This document shows, piece after piece, positions 27,701-37,654 of a stretch of 64,000 nucleotides of DNA. The translations under genes were made by a program, and so were the position numbers. Where the stretch lies: assembly GCF_018691265.1 (NCBI RefSeq), contig NW_024881283.1, positions 7,165,731 to 7,229,730 on the forward strand. Direction: 5' to 3'. Position 1 is the first letter of the stretch. Every line of letters begins with the position of its first letter. Under the pieces are notes generated by a model. The model was given only the letters and a program-made list of their open reading frames with translations, did no database searches and was not told the origin of the DNA. The stretch is from Tyto alba. Lineage: Eukaryota; Chordata; Aves; Strigiformes; Tytonidae.

Positions 27701-30700
27701 ACGTGGAACGGGGACCCCCAGCTCCCGGGCAGGGGGTTCCCCTGTTCCCCCCAACCCGCCCCGTACCTGCAGTGCCTCCAAGAAGCGGAAAGAACCCAAG
27801 CGCCTGCCCCGGGGCACGATGCAGAAGGTGGAGTTGTGCAGCAGCTCCTGGTAGTCAAACCTGGGATGGGAGATGGGGTGGGGGTCAGGTACGGCCCCCA
27901 CCTACCTATGAGCATCCCAGGGGGGTCTTGCTGGCACCCAGTAAGGCTGAGCTTCCCTCTCGGGGGGGCACAGGACCAGCCCAGGGCAGTGTTAGGATTG
28001 CTCCGGGCTGATTTTGTCTCTGAACAGCCCCGGCTCTGTGGGGATGGTGGAGCAGAGATGTCCTGGGTGATGGAGGGATGTGTCCGGGCATCGCTTAAAG
28101 AGGGGGGGGGCAAGGATAGGACCCCACTGCTCTTTGAAGGTGTTACCCAGCTCCCTCCACCCACCTGTAATGAAACCCCAAGCAAAGCCAGCGCCCAAAC
28201 CCCCGAGCCCGAAACTGCGGCAACTCCTCTGCCGTGCCCAAGCTTGTTGGGCAGGACCAGCCCTGCCTGCCCTGGCAGCATTTCGGGGGGGGGGGGGGGC
28301 AGAGGGCCGGCTGTCTGCAGGGGTGCAGGCAGTGTCCCCCCCACCCAGCTGGGCTCACACTGCGGGGCTATGAAAGCCCCTTCTGTGCGGCTGGTGGGGA
28401 GAGGCGCGTCTGCTGCCGGGTCCCTGCGACCGCGCCGGAAAATCCAATATTGACTTTAGGTCAGGACAGACCCCGTCTGTTCCTGCCCTCAGGAAGGGAG
28501 GGACGGGGCAGCCAGGTCCTGGATGGGCTGGGGGGGACGTGCGTGGTCCAGCTGTGGGGGGCTGCAAGGCCAACGGGCTGCTTGAAATGTGCTGGTCCCC
28601 AAGGGGGAAGGGTCTCCCTGTGGTAGGGACGTGGGGCCGGTCTGAACCTGGGGCTTGAGGACGTTTCCCCTCCACAGGTGCTGGAGCACCCTGGAGCATC
28701 CTGGTGTTGCTGGATGTGGGAAATTGGCCCCAATGCCAATGCACAGAGTTTTACAATCGAAACCCACCTCCGGATGAACCACCCCAACATCTCCAATGGA
28801 TGCTGAAAGCCCCATTAGTGCACCCCATCTCGTTAACACCCCAACTCCTGGCCCAGTGAGCTGCCGGAGGGGCGAGGGCGGCTCAAACAGGACCCAGACC
28901 CCCCTGTGAAACCACAACAGTGACAGCCACATCCCCAGGGCCGGACACCGCCAGTGCTTGCCCTTGGGGCAGCCCCGCTGCCACCCGCTCCATTGGGGAC
29001 CCCAAACCCAGCTGTGACCCCCAGCACCTCCAGCGGGTCCATTCCCACTGCTGGGGCTGGGTGGGCAGCAGGATGTGTCCCAGAGGGGCAGAGCGGCTGC
29101 GGGCAGCCTCCCCTCGCAGGCGGCCGTCGCGGGGAGGCTGGCGCCGGCCGGGCTGCGGGGCCAAAACCTCCCGATGGAAATACTTTGCTCCTGACGCGCT
29201 GCGGTTTCCGGGTAATCACGCCGTCAGGGCTTCCTTGTTTTGTTAGGAGCCGGGACGGGCGCCCGCCGTGCTCCCTCCACCCGGCCCCTCCGTGGCTCCG
29301 GCCAGGCACGGTGCTGCCGGGGGACCCGTCGGCTCCAGAGAGCCTTTCCCAATCCTCTTGGATTGCTTTAAACCCGGGGCAGCCCACAGCAGGGCCGGAC
29401 CGCGGCGGTGCTACAAGCTGCCCTTTATCCGGGCACAGAACCGGTTTGTTTTCGGCAGCCCCCCGGGTGTGAGGAGGGTGATGGAGCCCCTGGCAAGGCC
29501 TTCCTCTGCTCCCCGCACTGCCCAACGGGGATGTCTCCAGTGCACTGGGCAAACTGGGCAGCTAGGTCCTCACTTTGCCAACCATAGTGTGTCTTCTCCC
29601 CACTGGCCTGTCCCCATCGTCACTCTGCCACTGTCCCACCTCCGGGTCTGGGGACATCCTGGGGCAAGCAGCCGTAAGTCCCCCACAGCAGAGCTGGCCT
29701 GGTGCGATGGAGACACCGATGGCTTTTTGCCCGGGTGTCCCACGGGACAAGCAGGATGGCAGAAGCTCGGGGTCACGCACGAGCATGCTGCCCTGTGCCA
29801 CGTGTTTTCTCATCTATCTGCTGCCTAAAGCTGCCCCAAGCGAGGTGTAAATCTCCCTGTACTTGCAAACAGCATTAGGGAATTACCTGGGCTGGGTGGG
29901 AGGGGGATTTCCCATCCCACCAGCTCTTGGCACAGCGTGGGGCTGACCTTCACCCCCCGCTCCGTCCCACCACCCCACGGCATCTCCCACCGTCCTGCGA
30001 CGACACCCCATCCCCAAAAATGCTCCAATGCAGGGGCTGACCCCACGGGGCTGGTGGCACCACGCGATGGGGCCATGCAGTGCTTGAGCCACCCCAAAGC
30101 CCCGGCTAATCCCGGTGCCCACAGCACCCCAGCTCCACTTTTACCTCTCAGCACCTCCTAAGACGCTTTGAGGATGATGCCCAACGTGGCCTCTCCCCAT
30201 CTGCTCTCCAGCTGGGTGGCTGCGGGATGTCCCCAAGCAGTGGGACGGGGTCTGTGCTTACCAGCCCTGGGACTGGGAAGCTGGTGATGGGTCCCAAGCA
30301 GCAGGACGGGGAGGTGAGGACCTGGCGTGCATCCTCTCAACATGGAGCCCCCCAAACTCACAAAACATTGTGTCCCCCACCCCGTTTTCCCACTAAGGAC
30401 CATCACACACTGCTGCTGCCATCCCCATTTGCAAGGGGGGATGGAGATGGACCCCCCCCGCTTCACCCCACCCCATCCAGGTGAGCTCGGGGCTCCCCAC
30501 ACCGGGATGCCCAAGGACCCGCCAGTTTTGCGGGATTTTTAGTGGAGCCAGTGAGGGGGGGATGTTTCAGGCTCATCTCCAAGAGAAACGTTTATGTTAG
30601 GGGAGGGCAGGAGGGGGGAGAAGAAAAGCATCATTCATCAGCGGTAGGAAAAAGGGAAATCGTATTAGAGGCAGCCACGGTGATTGCAGATAAGAGCCGC

Positions 30701-31875
30701 TCTCGCCAGATTACTTGAACTTTAATACAGAGCAGGAAAGCCCTGAACAATCAGCGCCTCGCTCCCCACTATGGAAATGAAACCCTCATCTACGTCGGGA
30801 GAGCCCAAAACTTTCCTCTCTGCCCACATCTGGAGGTCCAGCCACCACAGACGGGCACGGCTGCACCCCGCAGAGGAGCAGGAACATCTGTGGGCTGTGT
30901 GGGCCCCACCAGACCCCCCTTTCCCACCCCGTCTCCCACTCACTTTTCGTAGTCGACGTTATCCTTGTCGCAGCGCGTGTCCTTGTGCTTCTCCCAGTCC
31001 TTGCCGTGCTTGCAGGTGGTGAGCGAGATGATGTCCTTCCCGTTGTGGATGTGGTGCAGCGCGTTCCTGGTGCCGGAGCCGATGCCGGTCAGGTACCGCT
31101 TCCCCTTGAACACCAACAAGTATTTCTTTTTCGGAGGGATCGAGTCCTGGTACAACCACCCCTTCTCCCCGCCGCGCTGCGGGTGGTCCTTGGGGAAAAG
31201 GGGGATGGAGATGTCGAAGCCGGGTCTGAAGCTCTCGGTGTAGAAGCTGGCTTTGGCCAGGATGGCCTGGCCGATATCAAAACCCAGGTCCTCGGTGTAA
31301 TTGGGCCAGGTGCCCGAGTAGAGGTTGAAGATGAGGTGATTACGGCCGCCATTCCAGAGCGGGAAGCTGCGGATTTTCTCATCGACGTTACGGACGTATT
31401 GACCCGAGAGATGGTCGCGGTCCAGCGTGTCGATGCTGAGGATGAAGAGGCAGGCTTCCTCGGGGTTCGGGGTGTAGTAGCGAGAGCGCTCGATGGAGGC
31501 GAGGATTTTGCCGTAACTCTCCGAGAGGGGCTGATCCCTCTCCCGGGGGTAGGTGAAGACTTTGAAGCCGTGCTTCTCGCACCTGGAGAAATCGAAGCAG
31601 GTTTCCATCCGGCATCTGCTGTTCTTGTAGACGCTCAGCCGCGCTGCCCGCCGCTCCCGGGGTGATGGCAGTGAGGGGTCTCCATCGCTTTGGAGCTCCT
31701 CAAGATCTGCAAAGCTTTTGAGGAGGGACTGATCCGTCCAGTGGGGCCAATTCCTCCGGGCTTCGGCTTTCCTCCCAGAAAAGAAAGTGAAACGGCGCAG
31801 CTGGTCCCCTCCAAAGAAAAGCAGGAGCCAAGAGGCGAGGAAAGTCAGGAAAATGTATTTCTTCCTGGTCTGCAT
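24725..31875 (-). CDS. EXTL1: EXTL1, exostosin-like glycosyltransferase 1
   Basis: Eleven coding exons on the minus strand: 31875-30944, 27860-27767, 27680-27573, 27129-27010, 26898-26766, 26685-26567, 26224-26129, 25696-25610, 25401-25241, 25163-24992 and 24910-24725. They join to 735 residues, longer than human EXTL1 (about 676) and near EXT1 (746). Layout: short cytosolic start, signal anchor ([15 protein letters not shown]), GT47 exostosin domain ([50 protein letters not shown]), then a GT64 domain ([37 protein letters not shown]). It is a Golgi type II membrane enzyme of heparan sulfate/heparin synthesis; human EXTL1 adds alpha-GlcNAc during chain elongation. Odd: the GT64 DXD position reads D554-E555-H556 where EXT1 has DED. 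EXT1 was considered, since the sequence is very EXT1-like, but the neighbours are those of EXTL1. Confidence 0.93.
25735..26120. repeat. 19/21-bp minisatellite filling EXTL1 intron 7
   Basis: About 19 copies of TGCCTGCATCCCAGCTCCC (19 bp), alternating with 21-bp forms containing AGGG or CGGGG before CTCCC. It fills most of the 432-bp intron between EXTL1 exons 7 and 8 and starts about 10 nt past the exon 7 donor on the transcribed strand, where it is G-rich. Confidence 0.92.
27861..30943 (-). other. EXTL1: EXTL1 intron 1
   Basis: A 3.1-kb intron, the largest of the gene, between exon 1 (all of the anchor and most of the GT47 domain) and exon 2. It is GC-rich with poly-G and poly-C runs. I see no further exon, RNA gene or recognised mobile element in it. 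Confidence 0.7.
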
Positions 31876-32099
31876 AGGTTCATGCGCAGCCCCGGCTCCT
31901 CATCGGGCTCAGATAGGTGTCAGAGTCCGGTCGAGAGGCCAACGTCCCAAACGCCAAGTGGGCAGTGGGGTGGCTCCTGGCCCCCAGGTATTGTCCTGTG
32001 GGAGCCCGTGGGAGCGCAGATGAACCCCACGGTCCCCTGGCTGCTCCCCCCGACCAGGGCTGCGCTGGCTTTTTGGGGCTGTCCCCCTGCGGGGCTGTG

Positions 32100-33540
32100 G
32101 AGTGGAGCTCGGTGCGGCGGCGTCCCGCTCCCTTCCCAGCCGCGCAGCCTTCACTTCGCTGGGCCCCCGTGCCGTGACAATGACATTTCCACCACCGCTT
32201 GGCCCAGCTTCAAATCCCTGGGGAAGGGGAGAGGTCGCGCCATCGCCGTCCTGCCGCCGCCAACCGTGTCACCGCAAGTGGCTCCCCACGTCCCCCTCGC
32301 GGCGGGACCCCCCCTCCCCAGAGTGGGAATAAAACCCCCCACTCCCACCGGAGCCCCCATCTCTCCCCAACCTGCTCCTTCCCCGCCTTCCCCGTCCCCG
32401 CATTACCTGTGGGGACACGCAGTCCCAGGTGGGTTTGGGGATGTTGTGCCCCGAAATCTCTCTCCGCGGCTCCCCGCGGCTCCGGGCTGCATCCCCGGTG
32501 GGGGAAGGCGGCGGGGGAGCCGCCGTGGCCCCCCCCGGGGCTCTCCCCGCCCGCGGAGCAGCGGTCCTGCTGCGCGATCCCGGTGTCCCCGCGGGGAGGC
32601 TCCACACAGCCCCGGTCCCGGGGGTCCCCCGCTCCCTGGGGGTGCTCCTGGCTGGTGCGGTGTGTGTGTGTCCCCTTGCCACCTTGTCCGTCTGTCCGTG
32701 CGTTGCGCTGTCTGTCCCCGTGTCCCACCCCCTCGGCTGCCTGCACCCCTTGTGGCTGTCCGTCCTCCGCGTCAGGCCGCCTGTGCCTGTGTCCCCCCCC
32801 TCTCCCAGGGGCTGGCTGTCCCCTGTCCGTCTGTCTGTCCCCGTGTGTCTATCTGTGCGTGTGTCCCCGGGGTTGCCTGTCCCTTGTCCGTCTGTCCGTC
32901 CCCCCCGCCGCGGCTGGCTGTCCCCCTGTCCCCTTGCCTGCCCGTCTCTCCCCCGCTCAGTGCCCGGCCCCGCAGCCCGGCCGGTCCCCGTGGTCCATCC
33001 CCCCTCCGTGGTCCATCCTCCCCCCGTGATCCATCGCCCCCCGTGGTCCTTCCCCCCCCCCGCCACGCTCCGTGCCCCGCCCCGCCCGCATCTGTTCCAC
33101 CGCGCCCTATTCCCACCCTCACAACATTCGCCCTTGGCCCCGCCCACTCGCTTCCCCATTGGCCGCCCGCTCACCCGGGGGCGTGGCCCACACCCCAACA
33201 GCGGCCACGCCCCGCGGAGGCCCTCCCACCTGCCCCCTGCGGCGCCTTCCTATTGGCCGCGCTCAGCCGCCCCCAGCGCTCCCACGTGGGACGGGGGGTT
33301 CCCCGCGCGCCGCAGAGGGGAGGGGGTGTGCCCCGGGGCGGAGGCCGGGGCTCCGCAGGGTCCCAGCGCCGCCCGCCCTCTGTGGGACCCCACGCGGGGA
33401 CTGTCCCACGTCCCGTGTCCCCACTCGCGTCCTTGCTCGCGGGGGCGCCCGGTGCCGGCGAGCCCGGAGGGGGTGTCAGCCCTCGGGTGCGGGTCCCTTC
33501 GCCTCCCCTCAGTGCCCCGGAGCACCCCGGGGAACCTTGG
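32100..33540 (-). promoter_or_regulatory. EXTL1: EXTL1 5' region, CpG-rich promoter
   Basis: CpG-dense sequence upstream of the EXTL1 start codon on the minus strand. Two inverted CCAAT boxes (ATTGG on plus) occur at 33158-33162 and 33252-33256, and a 12-bp palindromic E-box TCCCACGTGGGA at 33280-33291. A start of transcription near 33050-33150 would leave a 5'UTR of over 1 kb, possibly with an unrecognised intron. The many TGTCCGTCTGTCC-type low-complexity stretches (about 32680-32950) keep several frames open and are not coding. Confidence 0.5.
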
Positions 33541-33544
33541 GGTT

Positions 33545-34790
33545 CTAGGGCGGCAGTGGGGTCACACTGGGGAGCAGGGAAACACAGCTGAGGCCACCTC
33601 CACCCGTGACACCCCTGGGCTCCGATGTCACCCCTGTGCTCCAGTGACAACACCACCACCCCCCCCCCAGGGGCTTCAGCGACCCCCAGACCCCGCCGCA
33701 GCCTGACAGCTCTTGACTAAATCAAACCCACCCACGCACCGGAGCCGGGGCCACGGCACAAAGCCCGTGGTGGACTGTGGGGTTCACCCTCCCACGGGGT
33801 AGAGATGGGGGTCCCAGCCCGGCCTGACACCCCCTGCCCACCCCAAATCAGCCACCCACAGCGGGGTGGTTGGAACGGGAGCTGAGAAAGCCCCCGCAAA
33901 TCCCACGCGAGGCCGGCGTGGGGGTCAGCATCAACGCCAACTGTTCCCAGTGCTCCTCCACCAACACCCACATAACCAGGACCCCAGGAGTTCCCCCGTG
34001 GGACCCCAACACCCCCGTCTCGCAGGGCTCCATAGGAGGTGGGAGTGGGATGGCCCCAAGCTGCCGGCCCCGCTGCCTTGAGCCGCTCCCAGCATCCCAT
34101 CAGGACCCTTTGCTGGGAGGATGTGGGGGTGCTGGGGAAGGGCTGAACCCCACTGTGGGGAGCCAGGCGTGGGCTGGAGCGGGCAGCAGGAGCAGGTCGG
34201 GGCTCGCCTCTCCCACCCTGCCCTGGCATCCCCCGCCACCCTCCGCCCTGCCCTGCCGGCCGGGCAAGCCGGGACGCGACAGGGTGCTGGATCCCATCCA
34301 TGGGTGTAACAACCTGGCCGGCCTCAGCCTCCGGGCAGGTTGGGTGCTCAGCACAGAGCAGGGTGTCAACACGCAGAGTGACAACCCCATTCAGTGCAAA
34401 TCTGTGCCTCAGTTTCCCCACGCACCCGGGGTGAGGGGCTGTGTGCACGGGAGCTTGGTAGGGATGTTTTTTACCAAATCTTAGATATTTATTTGTCGGG
34501 CCCAGCCGGCTAGGCCCTGTGGGGAGTTAATCCCCGGCCACGGAGGGGATTACTGTGGGCCCTAGGTTGCTTTAGCTGCAAAAAGCGGATTAACCGGTCA
34601 GCAGGAGCCCCCGGGCACCTCCGGGGGGGACACGGGGACAGTCCCCAGCCCCATGGGGATAGGAATCCAACTGGGGTGCAGCCAGGGACAGGGCAGCCCC
34701 AGGGTCAGGGTGCTGCCCGTGGGCATGGGCCCCCCCCACGGAGGGGCTGCGGCTGCTATGGGGGGACTGGGGTTGTGCCCTGCACTTGGA
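33545..34790. other. Spacer between EXTL1 and the PAFAH2-side minisatellite
   Basis: About 1.2 kb of GC-rich DNA between the EXTL1 CpG island and the 52/57-bp array. I see no exon match and no recognised element. The open frames on both strands are compositional. Confidence 0.45.
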
Positions 34791-34794
34791 GCAC

Positions 34795-36730
34795 TGGGAG
34801 CTGTGGTTTTATGCTGCTGGGACCGGGAGCTGCATCTTGTACTGGTGGAACTGGGAGCTGTGATTTTGGACTGGTGGGACCGGGAGCTGCATCTTGTACT
34901 GGTGGCACTGGGAGCTGTGATTTTGGACTGGTGGGACCAGGAGCTGCATCTTGGTGGCACTGGGAGCTGTGATTTTGGACTGGTGGGACTGGGAGCTGCA
35001 TCTTGTACTGGTGGCACTGGGAGCTGTGATTTTGGACTGGTGGGACCGGGAGCTGCATCTTGTACTGGTGGCACTGGGAGCTGTGATTTTGGACTGGTGG
35101 GACCAGGAGCTGCATCTTGGTGGCACTGGGAGCTGTGATTTTGGACTGGTGGGACTGGGAGCTGCATCTTGTACTGGTGGCACTGGGAGCTGTGATTTTG
35201 GACTGGTGGGACCAGGAGCTGCATCTTGGTGGCACTGGGAGCTGTGATTTTGGACTGGTGGGACCGGGAGCTGCATCTTGTACTGGTGGCACTGGGAGCT
35301 GTGATTTTGGACTGGTGGGACCAGGAGCTGCATCTTGGTGGCACTGGGAGCTGTGATTTTGGACTGGTGGGACCGGGAGCTGCATCTTGGTGGCACTGGG
35401 AGCTGTGATTTTGGACTGGTGGGACCGGGAGCTGCATCTTGGTGGCACTGGGAGCTGTGATTTTGGACTGGTGGGACCGGGAGCTGCATCTTGGTGGCAC
35501 TGGGAGCTGTGATTTTGGACTGGTGGGACCAGGAGCTGCATCTTGTACTGGTGGCACTGGGAGCTGTGATTTTGGACTGGTGGGACCGGGAGCTGCATCT
35601 TGTACTGGTGGCACTGGGAGCTGTGATTTTGGACTGGTGGGACCGGGAGCTGCATCTTGGTGGCACTGGGAGCTGTGATTTTGGACTGGTGGGACCAGGA
35701 GCTGCATCTTGGTGGCACTGGGAGCTGTGATTTTGGACTGGTGGGACCGGGAGCTGCATCTTGGTGGCACTGGGAGCTGTGATTTTGGACTGGTGGGACC
35801 AGGAGCTGCATCTTGTACTGGTGGCACTGGGAGCTGTGATTTTGGACTGGTGGGACCGGGAGCTGCATCTTGGTGGCACTGGGAGCTGTGATTTTGGACT
35901 GGTGGGACCGGGAGCTGCATCTTGGTGGCACGGGGAGCTGTGATTTTGGACTGGTGGGACCGGGAGCTGCATCTTGGTGGCACTGGGAGCTGTGATTTTG
36001 GACTGGTGGGACCAGGAGCTGCATCTTGGTGGCACTGGGAGCTGTGATTTTGGACTGGTGGGACCGGGAGCTGCATCTTGGTGGCACTGGGAGCTGTGAT
36101 TTTGGACTGGTGGGACTGGGAGCTGCATCTTGTACTGGTGGCACTGGGAGCTGTGATTTTGGACTGGTGGGACCAGGAGCTGCATCTTGTACTGGTGGCA
36201 CTGGGAGCTGTGATTTTGGACTGGTGGGACCGGGAGCTGCATCTTGGTGGCACTGGGAGCTGTGATTTTGGACTGGTGGGACCGGGAGCTGCATCTTGGT
36301 GGCACTGGGAGCTGTGATTTTGGACTGGTGGGACCAGGAGCTGCATCTTGGTGGCACTGGGAGCTGTGATTTTGGACTGGTGGGACTGGGAGCTGCATCT
36401 TGTACTGGTGGCACTGGGAGCTGTGATTTTGGACTGGTGGGACTGGGAGCTGCATCTTGGTGGCACTGGGAGCTGTGATTTTGGACTGGTGGGACTGGGA
36501 GCTGCATCTTGGTGGCACTGGGAGCTGTGATTTTGGACTGGTGGGACTGGGAGCTGCATCTTGTACTGGTGGCACTGGGAGCTGTGATTTTGGACTGGTG
36601 GGACCAGGAGCTGCATCTTGGTGGCACTGGGAGCTGTGATTTTGGACTGGTGGGACTGGGAGCTGCATCTTGCATTGGTGGCACTGGGAGCTGCGTCCCG
36701 TACTGGTGGCTACTGGGAGCTGTAGTCCAC
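34795..36730. repeat. Large 52/57-bp minisatellite upstream of PAFAH2
   Basis: About 34 head-to-tail copies (hand count of the GTGATTTTGG landmark, 34862 to 36637). Units are 52 bp or, with an inserted TACTG, 57 bp; roughly a third are the long type. Each unit is itself a dimer of two related ~27-bp halves: one around ACTGGTGGCACTGGGAGCTGTG and one around ACTGGTGGGACCGGGAGCTGCA. Copies are nearly identical, so the array is young or homogenised. It contains no stop in most frames, which produces minus-strand open frames of 670-970 codons with SHQSKITAPSA-type repeats. I do not regard them as genes. Confidence 0.95.
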
Positions 36731-37209
36731 GTGTACAGGTGGCACCGGGAGCGGTGCTGCTGGGCGCACCGGTGCGTGCTGGGACCTGCGACCCGGTGCA
36801 CCGGTGAGTGCGTTGGGACCTGGGGAGGGGGGGGACTGGGTGGTGGGAGTTGATGGGCACAGAGGGAAACGGGGAGCTGGGGGAGCCCTGGGACCTTGGG
36901 TGGGGGCACTGGGAGCTCTTGGGGAGCACTGGGAGGTGCGGGGGTAACCGAGGGTAGTGGGAGCTGGGGGTGGAGCTGGGAGAGGTACTGGAAGCTGCGA
37001 TGATAACAGGGAGCGCTGGGGGGAGCACTGGGGGCTGCGGGTAGGGCTCTGGGAAACGGGTACTGGGAAGCACTGGGATCTGTAGTTCTGCTGGGGATAC
37101 CGGGAGGTGTAGTCCGGGGACCCAGCGCATACTGGGAGGTGTAGTCCCAGCCCAGGGACATGCTGGGAGTTGTAGTTCTCCAGCCCCGGGGGCTGCTGGG
37201 AGCTGTAGT
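36711..37209 (-). promoter_or_regulatory. PAFAH2: Cluster of ZNF143/THAP11 (SBS2)-type motifs, likely PAFAH2 promoter
   Basis: On the minus strand, ACTACA-NN-TCCC-RG motifs occur at 36726-36711, 37086-37071, 37113-37098, about 37144-37129, 37176-37159 and 37209-37193. The copy at 37159-37176 (ACTACAACTCCCAGCATG) matches the known consensus best. The last five are spaced about 27-33 bp apart. Such motifs usually sit at promoters, and this cluster lies 450-600 bp before the PAFAH2 start codon, so it probably marks the promoter and upstream exon. The first PAFAH2 exon was not located. Confidence 0.6.
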
Positions 37210-37219
37210 TCTGCATTTT

Positions 37220-37244
37220 GGGGGGGGGGGGGGGGGGGGGGGGG
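37220..37244 (+). repeat. Poly(G) run of 25
   Basis: Twenty-five consecutive G directly after the SBS2-type motif cluster. It could form a G-quadruplex; the exact length is likely unreliable in assemblies. Confidence 0.9.
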
Positions 37245-37654
37245 TGCCGGGCTCTGTCCCCCCATGTGTCCTCAGTGGCTTCAGTGGGTGCTGAGGGCTG
37301 GCAGACACCCATGTCACCCCTGCACTGACCCCTTGCTCGCGCCCCTCCCTGTGCCACCCCCAGCTTGGGGGTGTCTGGCCCTCCCACTCCCCCCCCACAC
37401 CCCAACCCTCAGCACCCCCCCGCGGTGCAAGGGGGGGCAACAGCGATGGGGATGGCTGCCCCACAGCAAGGGAGGCCATGGGGCGGGTCCTGCTGACCCC
37501 CACCTGCCCCATCAGGCACATCTCAGCCTTGGGGGGGTGGATCCTGGGGGTCTGGGAAATGGGAGAGGGGTGGGGGAAGAAGGAGGGACCAAGTCGGGGT
37601 TCCCTGGGGCGGGGGACGGATGCTGACCCCTTGCCTCTGCCCAGACTCGGCGAC

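Noticed and set aside
24725..31875. Reading the exostosin gene as EXT1
   Set aside because: The sequence is very EXT1-like, but the neighbours (SLC30A2 and PAFAH2) are those of EXTL1, and the N-terminal stem and DXD differ from EXT1.
31690..33706. Plus-strand frames of 633 and 425 codons rich in Pro, Ser and Cys opposite EXTL1 exon 1 and its promoter
   Set aside because: Shadow of the EXTL1 coding strand and CpG-rich DNA. No domain and no splice structure.
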